DNA of 64,000 nucleotides from Cellulosimicrobium composti (GCF_009711085.1 NZ_WMKA01000008.1:53788-117787), one strand, 5' to 3'. Shown: positions 48,347 to 56,820, counted from the first letter of the stretch. The notes: generated from the letters alone by a model not told the origin. Numbers and translations: made by a program.

Positions 48347-49285
48347 TCAGACGCCCGCGGACTCCTTGAGGTCGTCGACGAACGTCGGGTTCGCCTCGAG
48401 CCACGCCTGGACGGCCTCGGCCTCGTCGGCGTACTCGTCGGAGTTGAACATCATGTTCTCGAGCGAGAAGAGCTGCTCGTCGTCCAGGGTGAAGGCACCG
48501 ACGAGCTTGGTCAGCGTCGGGTAGCGCTCCTCGAAGTCGCCCGCGCCGTAGGTGTGGATGGACTCGGCGTCACCGAGCGTGCCCTCGGGGTCCTCGAGGT
48601 CGCGCACGGGGAACTCGTCGTAGGCCCAGTGCGGACGCCAGAGCGTCACGGCGATGTTCTCGCCGGCCTCGGTCGCGCCCTTGAGCTCGGCGAGCATGGC
48701 CGGGGTCGAGGAGATGGTGTAGTCCATGCCCTCGAGGCCGTACGTGGGGATGACCGCGTCCTGGGTGACCTTGGTCAGGCCGGCGCCCGCCTCGATCCCG
48801 ACGAGCTTGTTGCCGTACTCGTCGGCCATGGACGCGAGGTCCTCGAGGGACTGCGCGGGCGAGTCCTCGTTGACGGCGATCGTGAGCTTGGCGTCGTCGT
48901 ACCACGTGCCGAGGTCGGTGATGTCGTCGCCGTACTTCGCGACGTACTCCTCGTGCGTGATCGGGAGCCACGCGTCGAAGAGCAGGTCGAAGTCGCCGCC
49001 CGCGAGGCCGGTGAACACGACGCCGATCTCGCCGGTCTGCGTCTCGACGTCGTAGCCCTCCTCCTCGAGGATCGCCTTCCACAGGTGGGAGACGGCGATG
49101 CCCTCGTCCCAGCCGGAGGGGATGCCGATCGAGACCGAGGACTCGTCCTCGCCGGTCGAGGCGTCGCCGGAGCCGGAGCCCGACTCGGACGCGCAGGCGC
49201 TCAGGCCGAGGCCGAGCACCGCGGCGGCGGCGACGGCGGCCGAGCGGCGGGCCGTGCGGGTGCGGGACGTGCGTGCGGGAGTCAT
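48347..49285 (-). CDS. proX: Glycine betaine/proline ABC transporter, substrate-binding lipoprotein
   Basis: 312 residues. Lipoprotein signal with twin basic start, hydrophobic AAVAAAAVLGLG and lipobox LSAC (Cys31), then a Ser/Gly/Glu linker. OpuAC-type fold: VSIGIPSGWDEGIAVSHLWK, LLFDAWLPITHEEYVAKYGDD, VGIEAGAGLT and TLWRPHWAYDEFPVRDLEDP, which carry the tryptophans and tyrosine of the quaternary-ammonium box. Captures compatible solutes outside the membrane under osmotic stress. Third gene of the minus-strand operon, 109 bases after the permease with a hairpin between; GGAAGGA precedes its ATG. Confidence 0.95.
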   Translation of the reverse strand: MTPARTSRTRTARRSAAVAAAAVLGLGLSACASESGSGSGDASTGEDESSVSIGIPSGWDEGIAVSHLWKAILEEEGYDVETQTGEIGVVFTGLAGGDFDLLFDAWLPITHEEYVAKYGDDITDLGTWYDDAKLTIAVNEDSPAQSLEDLASMADEYGNKLVGIEAGAGLTKVTQDAVIPTYGLEGMDYTISSTPAMLAELKGATEAGENIAVTLWRPHWAYDEFPVRDLEDPEGTLGDAESIHTYGAGDFEERYPTLTKLVGAFTLDDEQLFSLENMMFNSDEYADEAEAVQAWLEANPTFVDDLKESAGV

Positions 49286-49301
49286 GCGTGTCCTTCCGTC
49301 G

Positions 49302-49322
49302 GGCGGCCGGAGACCGGCCGCC
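49302..49322 (-). other. 9-bp stem-loop in the proW-proX intercistronic gap
   Basis: Nine perfectly paired bases (49302-49310 with 49314-49322) around a three-base loop, ending about a dozen bases before the proX ribosome site. Could stabilise a processed proX mRNA or attenuate read-through. Inference. Confidence 0.5.
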
Positions 49323-49394
49323 GTGGGTGGGGTGGGTGCCCGACGGCGTCGGGCGGGGCGTACGGGGCGCGGGCGGGCCGCGCCGTGGGTGGGG

Positions 49395-50264
49395 TCAGGC
49401 CCGCGTCGCGGCGAGGGCGCGCGCGACGGGCGCCTTGGCGCCGAGGCCGGCGGTCACGCGGTCGAGGAACATCGCGAGGATGACGACGGACAGGCCCGCC
49501 TCGAAGCCGAGCGCGATGTCGATGCTCGACAGCGCCGCGACGACGTCGTTGCCGAGGCCGCCGGCGCCGACCATGCCCGCGATGACGACCATGGAGAGCG
49601 ACAGCATGATGACCTGGTTGACGCCGGCCATGATCGTCGGCAGGGCGAGCGGGAGCTGGATCTGGCGCAGGATGCGGCCCGGCGTGGAGCCGAACGCGTG
49701 CCCGGCCTCGACGACCTCGGAGTCCACCTGCCGGATGCCGAGCTCGGTGAACCGGACGCCGGGCGCCATGGCGAAGATGATCGTCGCGATGATCCCCGGC
49801 ACGGGGCCGGTGAGGAAGATGACGACGGTCGGGATGAGGTAGACGAACGCCGGCATGGTCTGCATGAAGTCGAGCACCGGCCGCACGACCGCGGAGACGC
49901 GGTCGTCGCGCGCGGCCCAGATGCCGAGCGGGACGGCGAGGAGCAGCGCGATCGCCGCCGACAGCAGGACGAGCGCGAGGGTGTCCATCGCGTTGCCCCA
50001 CTGGTCGACGCCGGCGATGACGACGAACCCGACGAGCGAGCCGAGCGCCAGCTTCCAGCCCTTGACGAAGAACGCGAGGGCGGCGAGCACGACGGCGACG
50101 ACCCAGAACGGCGGGCTCGCCAGGATCGTGTCGAGCGCGTCGTAGACGCCGACGAGGACGTCCTTGACGAAGCGGAACAGGGGGCGGAACGTCGTCGTGA
50201 TCCAGCTGACGAACGTGTCGACCCAGTCGCCGAGGGGGATGCGGGGCACGAGCGTGTCGGTCAC
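49395..50264 (-). CDS. proW: Glycine betaine/proline ABC transporter, permease
   Basis: 289 residues from GTG 50264 (GTGA overlap with proV). OpuAB/ProW architecture: amphipathic N-terminus, then about six to seven spans beginning at WVVAVVLAALAFFVKGWKLAL. The binding-protein-dependent EAA loop is seen as EAGHAFGSTPGRILRQIQLP followed by ALPTIMAGVNQVIM. MQTMPAFVYLIP is typical of ProW. Forms the membrane channel with the ATPase encoded upstream. Confidence 0.95.
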   Translation of the reverse strand: MTDTLVPRIPLGDWVDTFVSWITTTFRPLFRFVKDVLVGVYDALDTILASPPFWVVAVVLAALAFFVKGWKLALGSLVGFVVIAGVDQWGNAMDTLALVLLSAAIALLLAVPLGIWAARDDRVSAVVRPVLDFMQTMPAFVYLIPTVVIFLTGPVPGIIATIIFAMAPGVRFTELGIRQVDSEVVEAGHAFGSTPGRILRQIQLPLALPTIMAGVNQVIMLSLSMVVIAGMVGAGGLGNDVVAALSSIDIALGFEAGLSVVILAMFLDRVTAGLGAKAPVARALAATRA

Positions 50265-51589
50265 GCGGCACCTCCCTCGGTCGAGGCGACGGCGTCCGGG
50301 GCGGTGCCGAGGTCGATCTCGCCGGTGCGGGGCTGGTCCGCGGGGACCATGGCCTCGAGCAGCGTCACGCGCGGGACGACGCCCACGAGCCGGCCGTCGG
50401 CGTCCGTGACGGGCACGGGGAGGGAGGACTCCGCGGCGGGGGCGAAGATCTCCGCGAGGGGCGTGTCGGGCGAGACGGGCGCGACGCCGTCGTGCACGAG
50501 GTCCCCGATGGTCTCCTTGCCGGCGCGGAGCGCAGCCACGGCGTCGTCGTCGCGCACGATGCCGTGGAGCACGCGCTGGCGGTCGACGACGTACGCGGCC
50601 GACACCTGCGCCTCGCGCATCGCGCGGCTCGCCTGGCGCGGCCCACCGCTCACGGGGACGACGACGGCAGGGCGCACCATGACGGACGAGGCCGTGAGGA
50701 CGCGCGTGCGGTCGACGTCGGCGACGAACTGGGCGACGTAGTCGTTCGCGGGGTCGGACAGGATCTGCTCGGCGGTGCCGATCTGGACGATCCGGCCGTC
50801 GCGCATCACGGCGATGCGGTCGCCGAGGTGCATGGCCTCGTTGAGGTCGTGCGTGATGAACACGATCGTCTTGCCGAGGCGCTGCTGGAGGTCGAGGAGC
50901 TGCTCCTGCATCTCGCGGCGGATGAGCGGGTCGAGCGCGCTGAACGCCTCGTCCATGAGCAGCACGTCGGTGTCGGCCGCGAGCGCGCGGGCGAGGCCGA
51001 CGCGCTGGCGCATGCCGCCGGAGAGCTGCGACGGGAGGGAGTCCTCCCAGCCGCCGAGCCCGACGAGGTCGAGCGCGCGGCGCGCCTTCTCGCGGCGCTC
51101 GGCCTTGGCGACGCCCTGGATCTCGAGCGGGTACGCCGCGTTGTCGAGGACGGTGCGGTGGGGCAGGAGCGCGAAGTGCTGGAACACCATGCTCACGCTG
51201 CGGCGGCGCAGGGCGCGCAGCTGCTTGGCGTCGGTCGCCGCGAGGTCGGTGCCGCCGACGAGGACGTGGCCGGACGTGGGCTTCCACAGGCCGTTGAGCA
51301 TGCGGATGAGCGTGGACTTGCCCGAGCCGGACAGGCCCATGACGACGAAGATCTCGCCGCGCCGCACGTCGAAGCTGGCGTCGATGACCGCGGCGGTGCC
51401 GAGCACCTTGACGTCGTCGCGAGACGCGCCCTGCTCGAGGCGGCGGATCGCCTCGACGGGGCGGCGGCCGAAGACCTTGTAGACGTCGCGCACGGAGACG
51501 GCGACGTCGGACGGGGGCGGTCCGGTCGGGGACGACGGCCGGTCGGCGGCCGTCGTGGTGTCGGGAGGGGTCGTGCTGGGGGCTGTCAC
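50261..51589 (-). CDS. proV: Glycine betaine/proline ABC transporter, ATPase with tandem CBS domains
   Basis: 442 residues from GTG 51589, with a GGAAGGCGAGG purine tract upstream; the frame is open further upstream but that stretch is Pro/Arg low complexity and lacks ABC homology. N-terminal YKVFGRRPVEAIRRLEQG is the ProV/OpuAA extension. Walker A GLSGSGKSTLIR, Q-loop VFQHFALLPHRTV, signature LSGGMRQRVGLARAL, Walker B VLLMDEAFSALDPL and H-loop FITHDLNEA. Residues ~310-425 are two CBS modules (ASRAMREAQVSAAYVVDR and LPVPVTDADGRLVGVVPR), which sense ionic strength in OpuA. First gene of the operon. Confidence 0.94.
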   Translation of the reverse strand: MTAPSTTPPDTTTAADRPSSPTGPPPSDVAVSVRDVYKVFGRRPVEAIRRLEQGASRDDVKVLGTAAVIDASFDVRRGEIFVVMGLSGSGKSTLIRMLNGLWKPTSGHVLVGGTDLAATDAKQLRALRRRSVSMVFQHFALLPHRTVLDNAAYPLEIQGVAKAERREKARRALDLVGLGGWEDSLPSQLSGGMRQRVGLARALAADTDVLLMDEAFSALDPLIRREMQEQLLDLQQRLGKTIVFITHDLNEAMHLGDRIAVMRDGRIVQIGTAEQILSDPANDYVAQFVADVDRTRVLTASSVMVRPAVVVPVSGGPRQASRAMREAQVSAAYVVDRQRVLHGIVRDDDAVAALRAGKETIGDLVHDGVAPVSPDTPLAEIFAPAAESSLPVPVTDADGRLVGVVPRVTLLEAMVPADQPRTGEIDLGTAPDAVASTEGGAA

Positions 51590-52166
51590 GCGAGTGGGCC
51601 TCGCCTTCCGTGCGGGGGACCGGCACGCCCCGCGCGAGGACGGCGCCAGAGGGGGCTCCGGCGGCGGCGTCTCGGGGGCGTGGCGCGAGGACCGCGTCGG
51701 CGCGTCACGGCTCGGCGCCGGGCGGCGCCCTCCGCGCTGCTCGCGCAGCGGTCCTCGTGCTGGTCCGACATCCATCGGTACCGCACCACCCTGCCTGATT
51801 CGAGGTTCAAATTCTACCTGAGGGGCCGCTGTCGGGGGTGATTCCAGGACGATTCTTGACCCGGCAACGCTGCAACGACGCGGATCGCGGCAGATCACGG
51901 ATCGTTATCCCTTCGTGACCTTGAGATGGTCAAGCATTCGTGTTACGCGCGCGCCCGGGCGCGCGCGCCGGACGAAGCAGCGCGGCCTGCCCGCGCACCC
52001 CGGTCGCGCGCGCCCCGGCCGCGCGCCCGTCGTCGTCGGTAGGCTGGAGCCCGGCGGGACCGCGGTCCCGCACGGCGCGGACGGGAGCCCCCAGCGCAGC
52101 CACCGGCCGACCGCCGGCGGGCCGGCACGACCGGTCCGGCCGGCACCGAGATCGCACAGGAGAACC
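51590..52166. other. 577-base divergent intergenic region between proV and sahH
   Basis: Holds a 22-base GC palindrome (51946-51967). On the minus strand TAGAAT (51811-51816) is the best -10 for the proVWX operon, without a clear -35. On the plus strand TAGGCT (52040-52045) is the best -10 for sahH and gives a 115-base GC-rich leader ending in a CAGGAGAACC ribosome site. Short open frames on both strands look like noise. No SAH riboswitch core was recognised. Confidence 0.5.
51946..51967. repeat. 22-base perfect GC palindrome
   Basis: Eleven-base arms of alternating C and G meeting at CCC/GGG, centred between 51956 and 51957. Could be a regulator site or a zero-loop cruciform; alternating CG runs also occur by chance at this GC content. 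Confidence 0.6.
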
Positions 52167-53735
52167 ATGTCCACCACAGCGCAGGCCCCGACGTCCGGCG
52201 CCACCCCCGGCTTCGACGAGGTCCCCGGCCGCTACAAGGTCCGCGACCTGTCCCTCGCGGAGGCGGGCCGCCACCAGCTCCGCCTCGCCGAGCACGAGAT
52301 GCCCGGCCTCATGGCGCTGCGCGCCGAGTACGGCGAGTCCCAGCCGCTCGCGGGCGCTCGGATCGCGGGCTCGCTCCACATGACGGTGCAGACCGCCGTC
52401 CTCATCGAGACCCTCGTCGCCCTCGGGGCGCAGGTGCGCTGGGCGAGCTGCAACATCTTCTCCACGCAGGACGAGGCAGCCGCGGCCGTCGTCGTCGGGC
52501 CCCACGGGACGCCCGAGGACCCGCAGGGCGTGCCCGTCTTCGCGTGGAAGGGCGAGTCGCTCGAGGAGTACTGGGACTGCACCGAGCAGATCCTGCTCTG
52601 GCCGCCCGCGGCCGACGGCACGCCGTCCGGCCCGAACCTCATCCTCGACGACGGCGGCGACGCCACGATGCTCGTCCACCTCGGGCTCCAGTACGAGCGC
52701 GCCGGGGTCGTCCCGCCGGACACGCTGCCGGGCGAGCCCGACCACACGCACGAGATGAACGTCGTGCGCGCGGTGCTGCGTCGCGCGCTCGACGCCGACC
52801 CCCTGCGCTGGACGACGGTCGCGCAGGGGATCCAGGGCGTCACCGAGGAGACGACGACGGGCGTGCACCGTCTCTACCAGCTCGCCGAGGCGGGGGAGCT
52901 CCTGTTCCCGGCGATCAACGTCAACGACTCGGTGACCAAGTCGAAGTTCGACAACAAGTACGGCATCCGCCACTCGCTGCCCGACGGGATCAACCGCGCG
53001 ACCGACATCCTCATCGGGGGCAAGGTCGCGTTCGTCGCCGGGTACGGCGACGTCGGCAAGGGCGCGGCCGAGGCGTTCCGCGGCCAGGGCGCGCGCGTCG
53101 TCGTGTCCGAGGTGGACCCGATCTGCGCGCTCCAGGCCGCGATGGACGGGTTCCAGGTCGCGCGCATCGAGGACGTGCTCGGCGAGGCGGACTTTTTCAT
53201 CACGACGACCGGCAACAAGGACGTCATCCGTGCCGAGCACCTCGTCGCGATGAAGGACAAGGCCGTCGTCGGGAACATCGGCCACTTCGACAACGAGATC
53301 GACATGGCGGGCCTCGCCGCGGTGCCGGGCGTCACGCGCACGGAGATCAAGCCGCAGGTGCACGAGTGGACGTTCGCCGAGCCGGGCCCGGACGGGCAGC
53401 CCGCGGGCCGCTCGATCGTCGTGCTGTCCGAGGGGCGCCTGCTCAACCTCGGCAACGCGACGGGCCACCCGTCGTTCGTCATGAGCAACTCGTTCTCCAA
53501 CCAGGTGATCGGCCAGATCGAGCTCTTCCAGGACGCGACCGCCGCCGCGAGCGAGGGCCGCGAGCGCGCCTACGCGCGCCAGGTGTACCGCCTGCCCAAG
53601 GTGCTCGACGAGAAGGTCGCGCGGCTGCACCTCGGTGCGCTCGGCGTCCGGCTGACCGAGCTCTCGCCGTCCCAGGCGGAGTACCTGGGCGTGCCGGTCG
53701 AGGGCCCGTACAAGCCCGAGCACTACCGCTACTGA
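52167..53735 (+). CDS. ahcY: S-adenosylhomocysteine hydrolase
   Basis: 522 residues from ATG 52167 with CAGGAGAACC upstream. Splits S-adenosylhomocysteine into adenosine and homocysteine with bound NAD, keeping methylation going. N-terminal [20 protein letters not shown], substrate motif [22 protein letters not shown], the catalytic-lysine/aspartate region [20 protein letters not shown] motif [16 protein letters not shown], and the C-terminal [16 protein letters not shown] plus KPEHYRY, whose lysine and tyrosine reach the partner subunit's NAD. It carries the ~40-residue insertion found in mycobacterial and other long SahH proteins ([16 protein letters not shown] region). Orthologue of Rv3248c by context. 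Confidence 0.97.
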   Translation: MSTTAQAPTSGATPGFDEVPGRYKVRDLSLAEAGRHQLRLAEHEMPGLMALRAEYGESQPLAGARIAGSLHMTVQTAVLIETLVALGAQVRWASCNIFSTQDEAAAAVVVGPHGTPEDPQGVPVFAWKGESLEEYWDCTEQILLWPPAADGTPSGPNLILDDGGDATMLVHLGLQYERAGVVPPDTLPGEPDHTHEMNVVRAVLRRALDADPLRWTTVAQGIQGVTEETTTGVHRLYQLAEAGELLFPAINVNDSVTKSKFDNKYGIRHSLPDGINRATDILIGGKVAFVAGYGDVGKGAAEAFRGQGARVVVSEVDPICALQAAMDGFQVARIEDVLGEADFFITTTGNKDVIRAEHLVAMKDKAVVGNIGHFDNEIDMAGLAAVPGVTRTEIKPQVHEWTFAEPGPDGQPAGRSIVVLSEGRLLNLGNATGHPSFVMSNSFSNQVIGQIELFQDATAAASEGRERAYARQVYRLPKVLDEKVARLHLGALGVRLTELSPSQAEYLGVPVEGPYKPEHYRY

Positions 53736-53766
53736 GCACGGGCCGCTCGGACCACCTGGAGGCAGC

Positions 53767-54369
53767 ATGGAGCCGTCGCACGACGAGCGCGTCCCCGGCG
53801 CGCCCGCGCCCCGCGGCGGGGCGGCGGGCCGAGGCGGCGAGGTGATCGGGACCCGGCCCCCGGGCCGGGTGCGGCCCCTGTGGCACCGCGTGGGCGACCG
53901 CTGGGAGCGCGAGCCCCCGCACGACCTGCTCTACGGGGCGATCGTCGCGGGCTTCGTCATGGCCGTGTCGAGCGTGCACGCCCCGACGGGCGACCGCGTC
54001 GTGGTCGCGACGTCGCTCGTCGCCGTGGGCTACTGGCTCGCGCACTGCTACGTCGACGCGGTGAGCGGCCGCTTCCACGACAGCGGGCACTCGCTGTGGG
54101 AGCGGACGGTCGCGGCGCTCCGGCTCAACCTGGGCGTGCTGCTCGGCGCGGTCCCGGGGATCGTCGTGTACCTGGTCGGGCACGCGCTCGGCCTCGCGGT
54201 GGAGCAGGCGGCGCTCGTCGCGGTGTGGTGCACGGTCGTGCTCCTCGGCGTCGTCGGCTTCTTCGCCGCGTACCGGGCGGGCGCGCGCGGCGGGCGCCTC
54301 GTGAGCGAGACGGCGCTGGCCGCCGCGTTCGGCGGCGTCGTCATCGCCGTGAAGTACCTGCTGCACTGA
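53767..54369 (+). CDS. Unknown four-span membrane protein
   Basis: 200 residues from ATG 53767, with CTGGAGGCAGC upstream. Disordered N-terminus of ~50 residues rich in Gly/Pro/Arg, then membrane segments near LLYGAIVAGFVMAVSSV, VVVATSLVAVGYWLAHCYV, LNLGVLLGAVPGIVVYLVG, ALVAVWCTVVLLGVVGFFA and a last one at LAAAFGGVVIAVKYLL. AHCYVDAVSGRFHDSGHSLWE between spans has several histidines and acidic residues that might bind metal. I do not recognise a characterised family. Starts 31 bases after sahH and may be co-transcribed; ends before a very strong hairpin. Confidence 0.72.
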   Translation: MEPSHDERVPGAPAPRGGAAGRGGEVIGTRPPGRVRPLWHRVGDRWEREPPHDLLYGAIVAGFVMAVSSVHAPTGDRVVVATSLVAVGYWLAHCYVDAVSGRFHDSGHSLWERTVAALRLNLGVLLGAVPGIVVYLVGHALGLAVEQAALVAVWCTVVLLGVVGFFAAYRAGARGGRLVSETALAAAFGGVVIAVKYLLH

Positions 54370-54376
54370 CGGGACC

Positions 54377-54429
54377 GGCGTCCGCCCGGCCGGGACGGGG
54401 GTTGTCCCCACCCCGGCCCGGCGGACGCC
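54377..54429. terminator. Very long stem-loop (18-bp stem, one mismatch, plus inner 4-bp stem)
   Basis: Arms 54377-54394 and 54412-54429 pair at 17 of 18 positions; inside, GGGG (54397-54400) can pair with CCCC (54406-54409). It follows the membrane-protein stop by eight bases and precedes the histidine-kinase promoter. A strong rho-independent terminator is the simplest reading, although the loop also contains a shared regulatory-like element. Confidence 0.75.
54395..54409 (-). promoter_or_regulatory. Candidate operator, copy upstream of the histidine kinase
   Basis: The minus strand reads GGGGACAACCCCCGT here, identical over 15 bases to the plus strand at 56755-56769 upstream of the acyltransferase gene. 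It lies 24 bases before the putative -35 of the kinase gene. Candidate binding site of the response regulator encoded between the two copies. Confidence 0.45.
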
Positions 54430-54432
54430 TCC

Positions 54433-54462
54433 CTGTCACGCCCGCGCGCGCTCGTCGAGACT
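54433..54462 (+). promoter_or_regulatory. Candidate leaderless promoter of the histidine kinase gene
   Basis: CTGTCA (54433-54438), 18-base spacer, GAGACT (54457-54462), then six bases to the ATG at 54469. The CGAGACTGG context recurs at 56836-56844, downstream of the second operator-like element. Confidence 0.4.
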
Positions 54463-54468
54463 GGCACC

Positions 54469-55977
54469 ATGACTGCCGTGACCCCTGACCAGCCGAGCGT
54501 CGTGCCCCCGGGCGGCCCCGCGAGGCCGGGCGCCCCGTCCACCGGTGCTGCGCCCGGCCCCGGGACCGTGACGCCCGACGGCACCGCGCAGGCGGCGCCC
54601 GGCGACGTCGCGGCGTTCACCGGCTCGCGGCCCGACCCCCGCTACGTCGACCACCGCGAGCACGTGTCGTTCGTGCGCGCGCCCTTCGCGGCGCGCACCT
54701 GGCGCGAGTACGGCTACCTGTGGCTCGCGATCCTGCTCGCGCCGTTCGCGTTCGCCTACGGCCTGTTCTCCGTGACGTTCCTCGTCGCGATGCTCGTCCC
54801 GGTCCTCGGGCTCGTCCTCGCGGGCTGGGTCGTGGTCGGCGGGCGCGGCTGGGGCTCGATGTACCGGTCGATCGCGCGCTCGACGCTCGGCGTGGACGTC
54901 GCCGCCCCGGCGCCGTACGTCCGCCGCAAGGGCTTCTGGAGCACCCTGTGGCACGGGATCGGGGACGGGACCGGCTGGCGCGCCGTCCTCTTCCTCCTCG
55001 TGACGTTCCCGCTCGCGATCGTCGCGTTCGTCGCGAGCACGGTCTTCCTCGCGGTCGGCCTGGGCGGCACGACCCACTGGATCTGGTCGCGGTGGCTGCC
55101 GCTGCAGCAGGCGAGCGACGGGTCGTGGCACCGCGGGGCGTCCTTCGGGGCGAGCTGGTTCGTCGACACCCCCGTGCGCCAGCTCGCGCTCGTGCTCGCC
55201 GGGCTCGTCGTCCTCTGGCTGTGGGCGCAGGTCACGCGCGGGTTCGCGCACCTGTTCCGCGTGCTCACCGTCGCGCTGCTCGGCCCGACGCTGTCGAGCC
55301 TGCGCGTCGCCGACCTCGAGGAGTCGCGCGGGCGCACGGTGGAGGACGCCGACGCGAAGCTGCGCCGCATCGAGCGCGACCTGCACGACGGCACGCAGGC
55401 GCGCCTCGTCGCCGTGGCGATGCAGCTCGGCGAGGCGAAGGAGCAGCTGGCCTCCGGGGGCGACCCCGTCGACGCCCTGGAGCTCGTCGAACTCGCGCAC
55501 TCCTCGACCAAGGAGGCCCTCGTCGAGCTCCGCGAGCTTGCGCGCGGCATCCACCCGCCCGCGCTCGACAACGGGCTCGCGGTCGCGCTCGAGACCCTCG
55601 CCGCACGCTCGCCCCTGCCCGTGACGGTCGACGTCGACCCCGCGGTCGAGGCGTCGGGCCGCCTCGCGCCCGCCGTCGAGTCGATCGCGTACTTCTGCGT
55701 CGCCGAGCTCGTGACGAACGCCGTCAAGCACGCACGCGCGACGGGCGTCTACGTGCTCGTCGAGCGGCAGGGGAGCGGGCGCGGCGCGCGCCTGCGCCTG
55801 CGGGTGCGCGACGACGGCCAGGGCGGCGCGCGCGTCGTGCAGCCCGGGGAGGACGGGCACCGGTCCGGGCTCGCGGGCCTCGCGGAGCGCGTGCGGTCCG
55901 TGGACGGCACGCTCGACCTGACGAGCCCCGTCGGCGGGCCGACCGTCGTCACGGTGCTCCTGCCCGTGCGCGTCTGA
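54469..55977 (+). CDS. Sensor histidine kinase, NarL-type (HisKA_3) with membrane sensor domain
   Basis: 502 residues. N-terminal ~50 residues are Pro/Gly-rich; then a PF13796-like sensor domain with four to five membrane spans (YLWLAILLAPFAFAYGLF, LVAMLVPVLGLVLAGWVVV, VLFLLVTFPLAIVAFVAS, LALVLAGLVVLWLWA). Dimerisation domain with the phosphorylated histidine at residue 306 in ERDLHDGTQARLVAVAMQLG. ATPase domain: N box ELVTNAVKHARA, G1 LRVRDDGQGG and G2 GLAGLAERVRSVDG. The signal is unknown; the polytopic sensor without a periplasmic loop suggests membrane or wall stress. The cognate regulator gene is 112 bases downstream. Confidence 0.92.
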   Translation: MTAVTPDQPSVVPPGGPARPGAPSTGAAPGPGTVTPDGTAQAAPGDVAAFTGSRPDPRYVDHREHVSFVRAPFAARTWREYGYLWLAILLAPFAFAYGLFSVTFLVAMLVPVLGLVLAGWVVVGGRGWGSMYRSIARSTLGVDVAAPAPYVRRKGFWSTLWHGIGDGTGWRAVLFLLVTFPLAIVAFVASTVFLAVGLGGTTHWIWSRWLPLQQASDGSWHRGASFGASWFVDTPVRQLALVLAGLVVLWLWAQVTRGFAHLFRVLTVALLGPTLSSLRVADLEESRGRTVEDADAKLRRIERDLHDGTQARLVAVAMQLGEAKEQLASGGDPVDALELVELAHSSTKEALVELRELARGIHPPALDNGLAVALETLAARSPLPVTVDVDPAVEASGRLAPAVESIAYFCVAELVTNAVKHARATGVYVLVERQGSGRGARLRLRVRDDGQGGARVVQPGEDGHRSGLAGLAERVRSVDGTLDLTSPVGGPTVVTVLLPVRV

Positions 55978-56089
55978 CGTGTGCCCCCCCGACGGCGTCC
56001 TCCCGGGGCGGGGGACCGGCGTCGGGCACGATGGCCCCGGGGGATCCCACCAGCCCGGGCCGCACGGCCCGGCCGACCGGAAGGACACC

Positions 56090-56749
56090 ATGCGCCTCGT
56101 CATCGCCGAGGACTCCGCCATCCTGCGGGACGGGCTCGTCGCGCTCGTGACCCGCCGCGGGCACGAGGTCGTGGCGGCCGTCGCCGACGGCGACGAGCTC
56201 GTCGCCCAGGTCGGGCACCTCGCCGCGCAGGACGCGCTGCCCGACGTCGCGGTCGTCGACATCCGCATGCCGCCCACGTTCACCGACGAGGGGCTGCGCG
56301 CCGCCCTCGCGCTGCGCGCCGCGCACCCCGACCTCGGGGTCCTGCTCTTCTCGCAGTACGTCGAGACGCGCTTCGCGAGCGAGCTCCTCACGGGCGGCGC
56401 GCGCGGCGTCGGCTACCTCCTCAAGGACCGCGTGGCCGACGTCGGCGAGTTCGTCGACGCGCTCACGCGCATCGCCGCCGGGCAGACCGTGCTCGACCCG
56501 GAGGTCGTCAGCCAGCTCATGGGCGCCTCGCGCGCCGACGACGGTCTCGCCCGGCTCACGCCGCGCGAGACCGAGGTGCTGGAGCTCATGGCGCAGGGCC
56601 GGTCGAACTCGGCGATCGCGCAGCAGCTCTACCTGTCGTACGGCGCCGTGGAGAAGAACGTCACGTCGATCTTCGGCAAGCTCGGCCTCCCGCAGGACGC
56701 GGGCGACCACCGGCGCGTGCTCGCCGTGCTGCGCTACCTCAAGGTCTGA
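56090..56749 (+). CDS. NarL/LuxR-type response regulator
   Basis: 219 residues from ATG 56090 with GGAAGGACACC upstream. Receiver domain: RLVIAEDSAILRDGLVAL with the acidic pocket, VAVVDIRMPP with phospho-acceptor Asp57, LLFSQYVETRFA and the KDRVADV lysine. LuxR helix-turn-helix at ~150-215: LTPRETEVLELMAQGRSNSAIAQQ (read as ETEVLELMAQGRSN plus SAIAQQLYLS) and KNVTSIFGKLGL. Partner of the adjacent kinase. Its candidate targets are the kinase promoter and the acyltransferase gene, which share an operator-like element. Confidence 0.93.
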   Translation: MRLVIAEDSAILRDGLVALVTRRGHEVVAAVADGDELVAQVGHLAAQDALPDVAVVDIRMPPTFTDEGLRAALALRAAHPDLGVLLFSQYVETRFASELLTGGARGVGYLLKDRVADVGEFVDALTRIAAGQTVLDPEVVSQLMGASRADDGLARLTPRETEVLELMAQGRSNSAIAQQLYLSYGAVEKNVTSIFGKLGLPQDAGDHRRVLAVLRYLKV

Positions 56750-56753
56750 GCGC

Positions 56754-56774
56754 GGGGGACAACCCCCGTACCGG
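56754..56774 (+). promoter_or_regulatory. Candidate operator 1 upstream of the acyltransferase gene (also a 6-bp hairpin)
   Basis: Begins GGGGGACAACCCCCGTACCG. CGGGGG and CCCCCG pair around ACAA, so it may also terminate the two-component operon five bases after its stop. An imperfect copy starts 46 bases downstream, and a 15-base inverted copy lies upstream of the kinase. Confidence 0.45.
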
Positions 56775-56799
56775 CCGGGTGGCCGGCCGCGGCGAGGCC

Positions 56800-56820
56800 G
56801 GGGGACCCTCCCGTACCGGG
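56800..56820 (+). promoter_or_regulatory. Candidate operator 2 upstream of the acyltransferase gene
   Basis: Begins GGGGGACCCTCCCGTACCGG; shares GGGGGAC and CCCGTACCGG with the element at 56754. The pair forms a direct repeat with a 46-base period, just before a CGAGACTGG -10-like region at 56836. Confidence 0.4.

Noticed and set aside
52046..52166. SAH riboswitch in the 115-base leader of the S-adenosylhomocysteine hydrolase gene
   Set aside because: I could not find the conserved core and stem arrangement. The sequence is simply GC-rich with a normal ribosome site.
51905..52204. 99-codon minus-strand frame upstream of proV
   Set aside because: It overlaps the sahH start and leader, has no ribosome site and has a composition typical of noise at this GC content.
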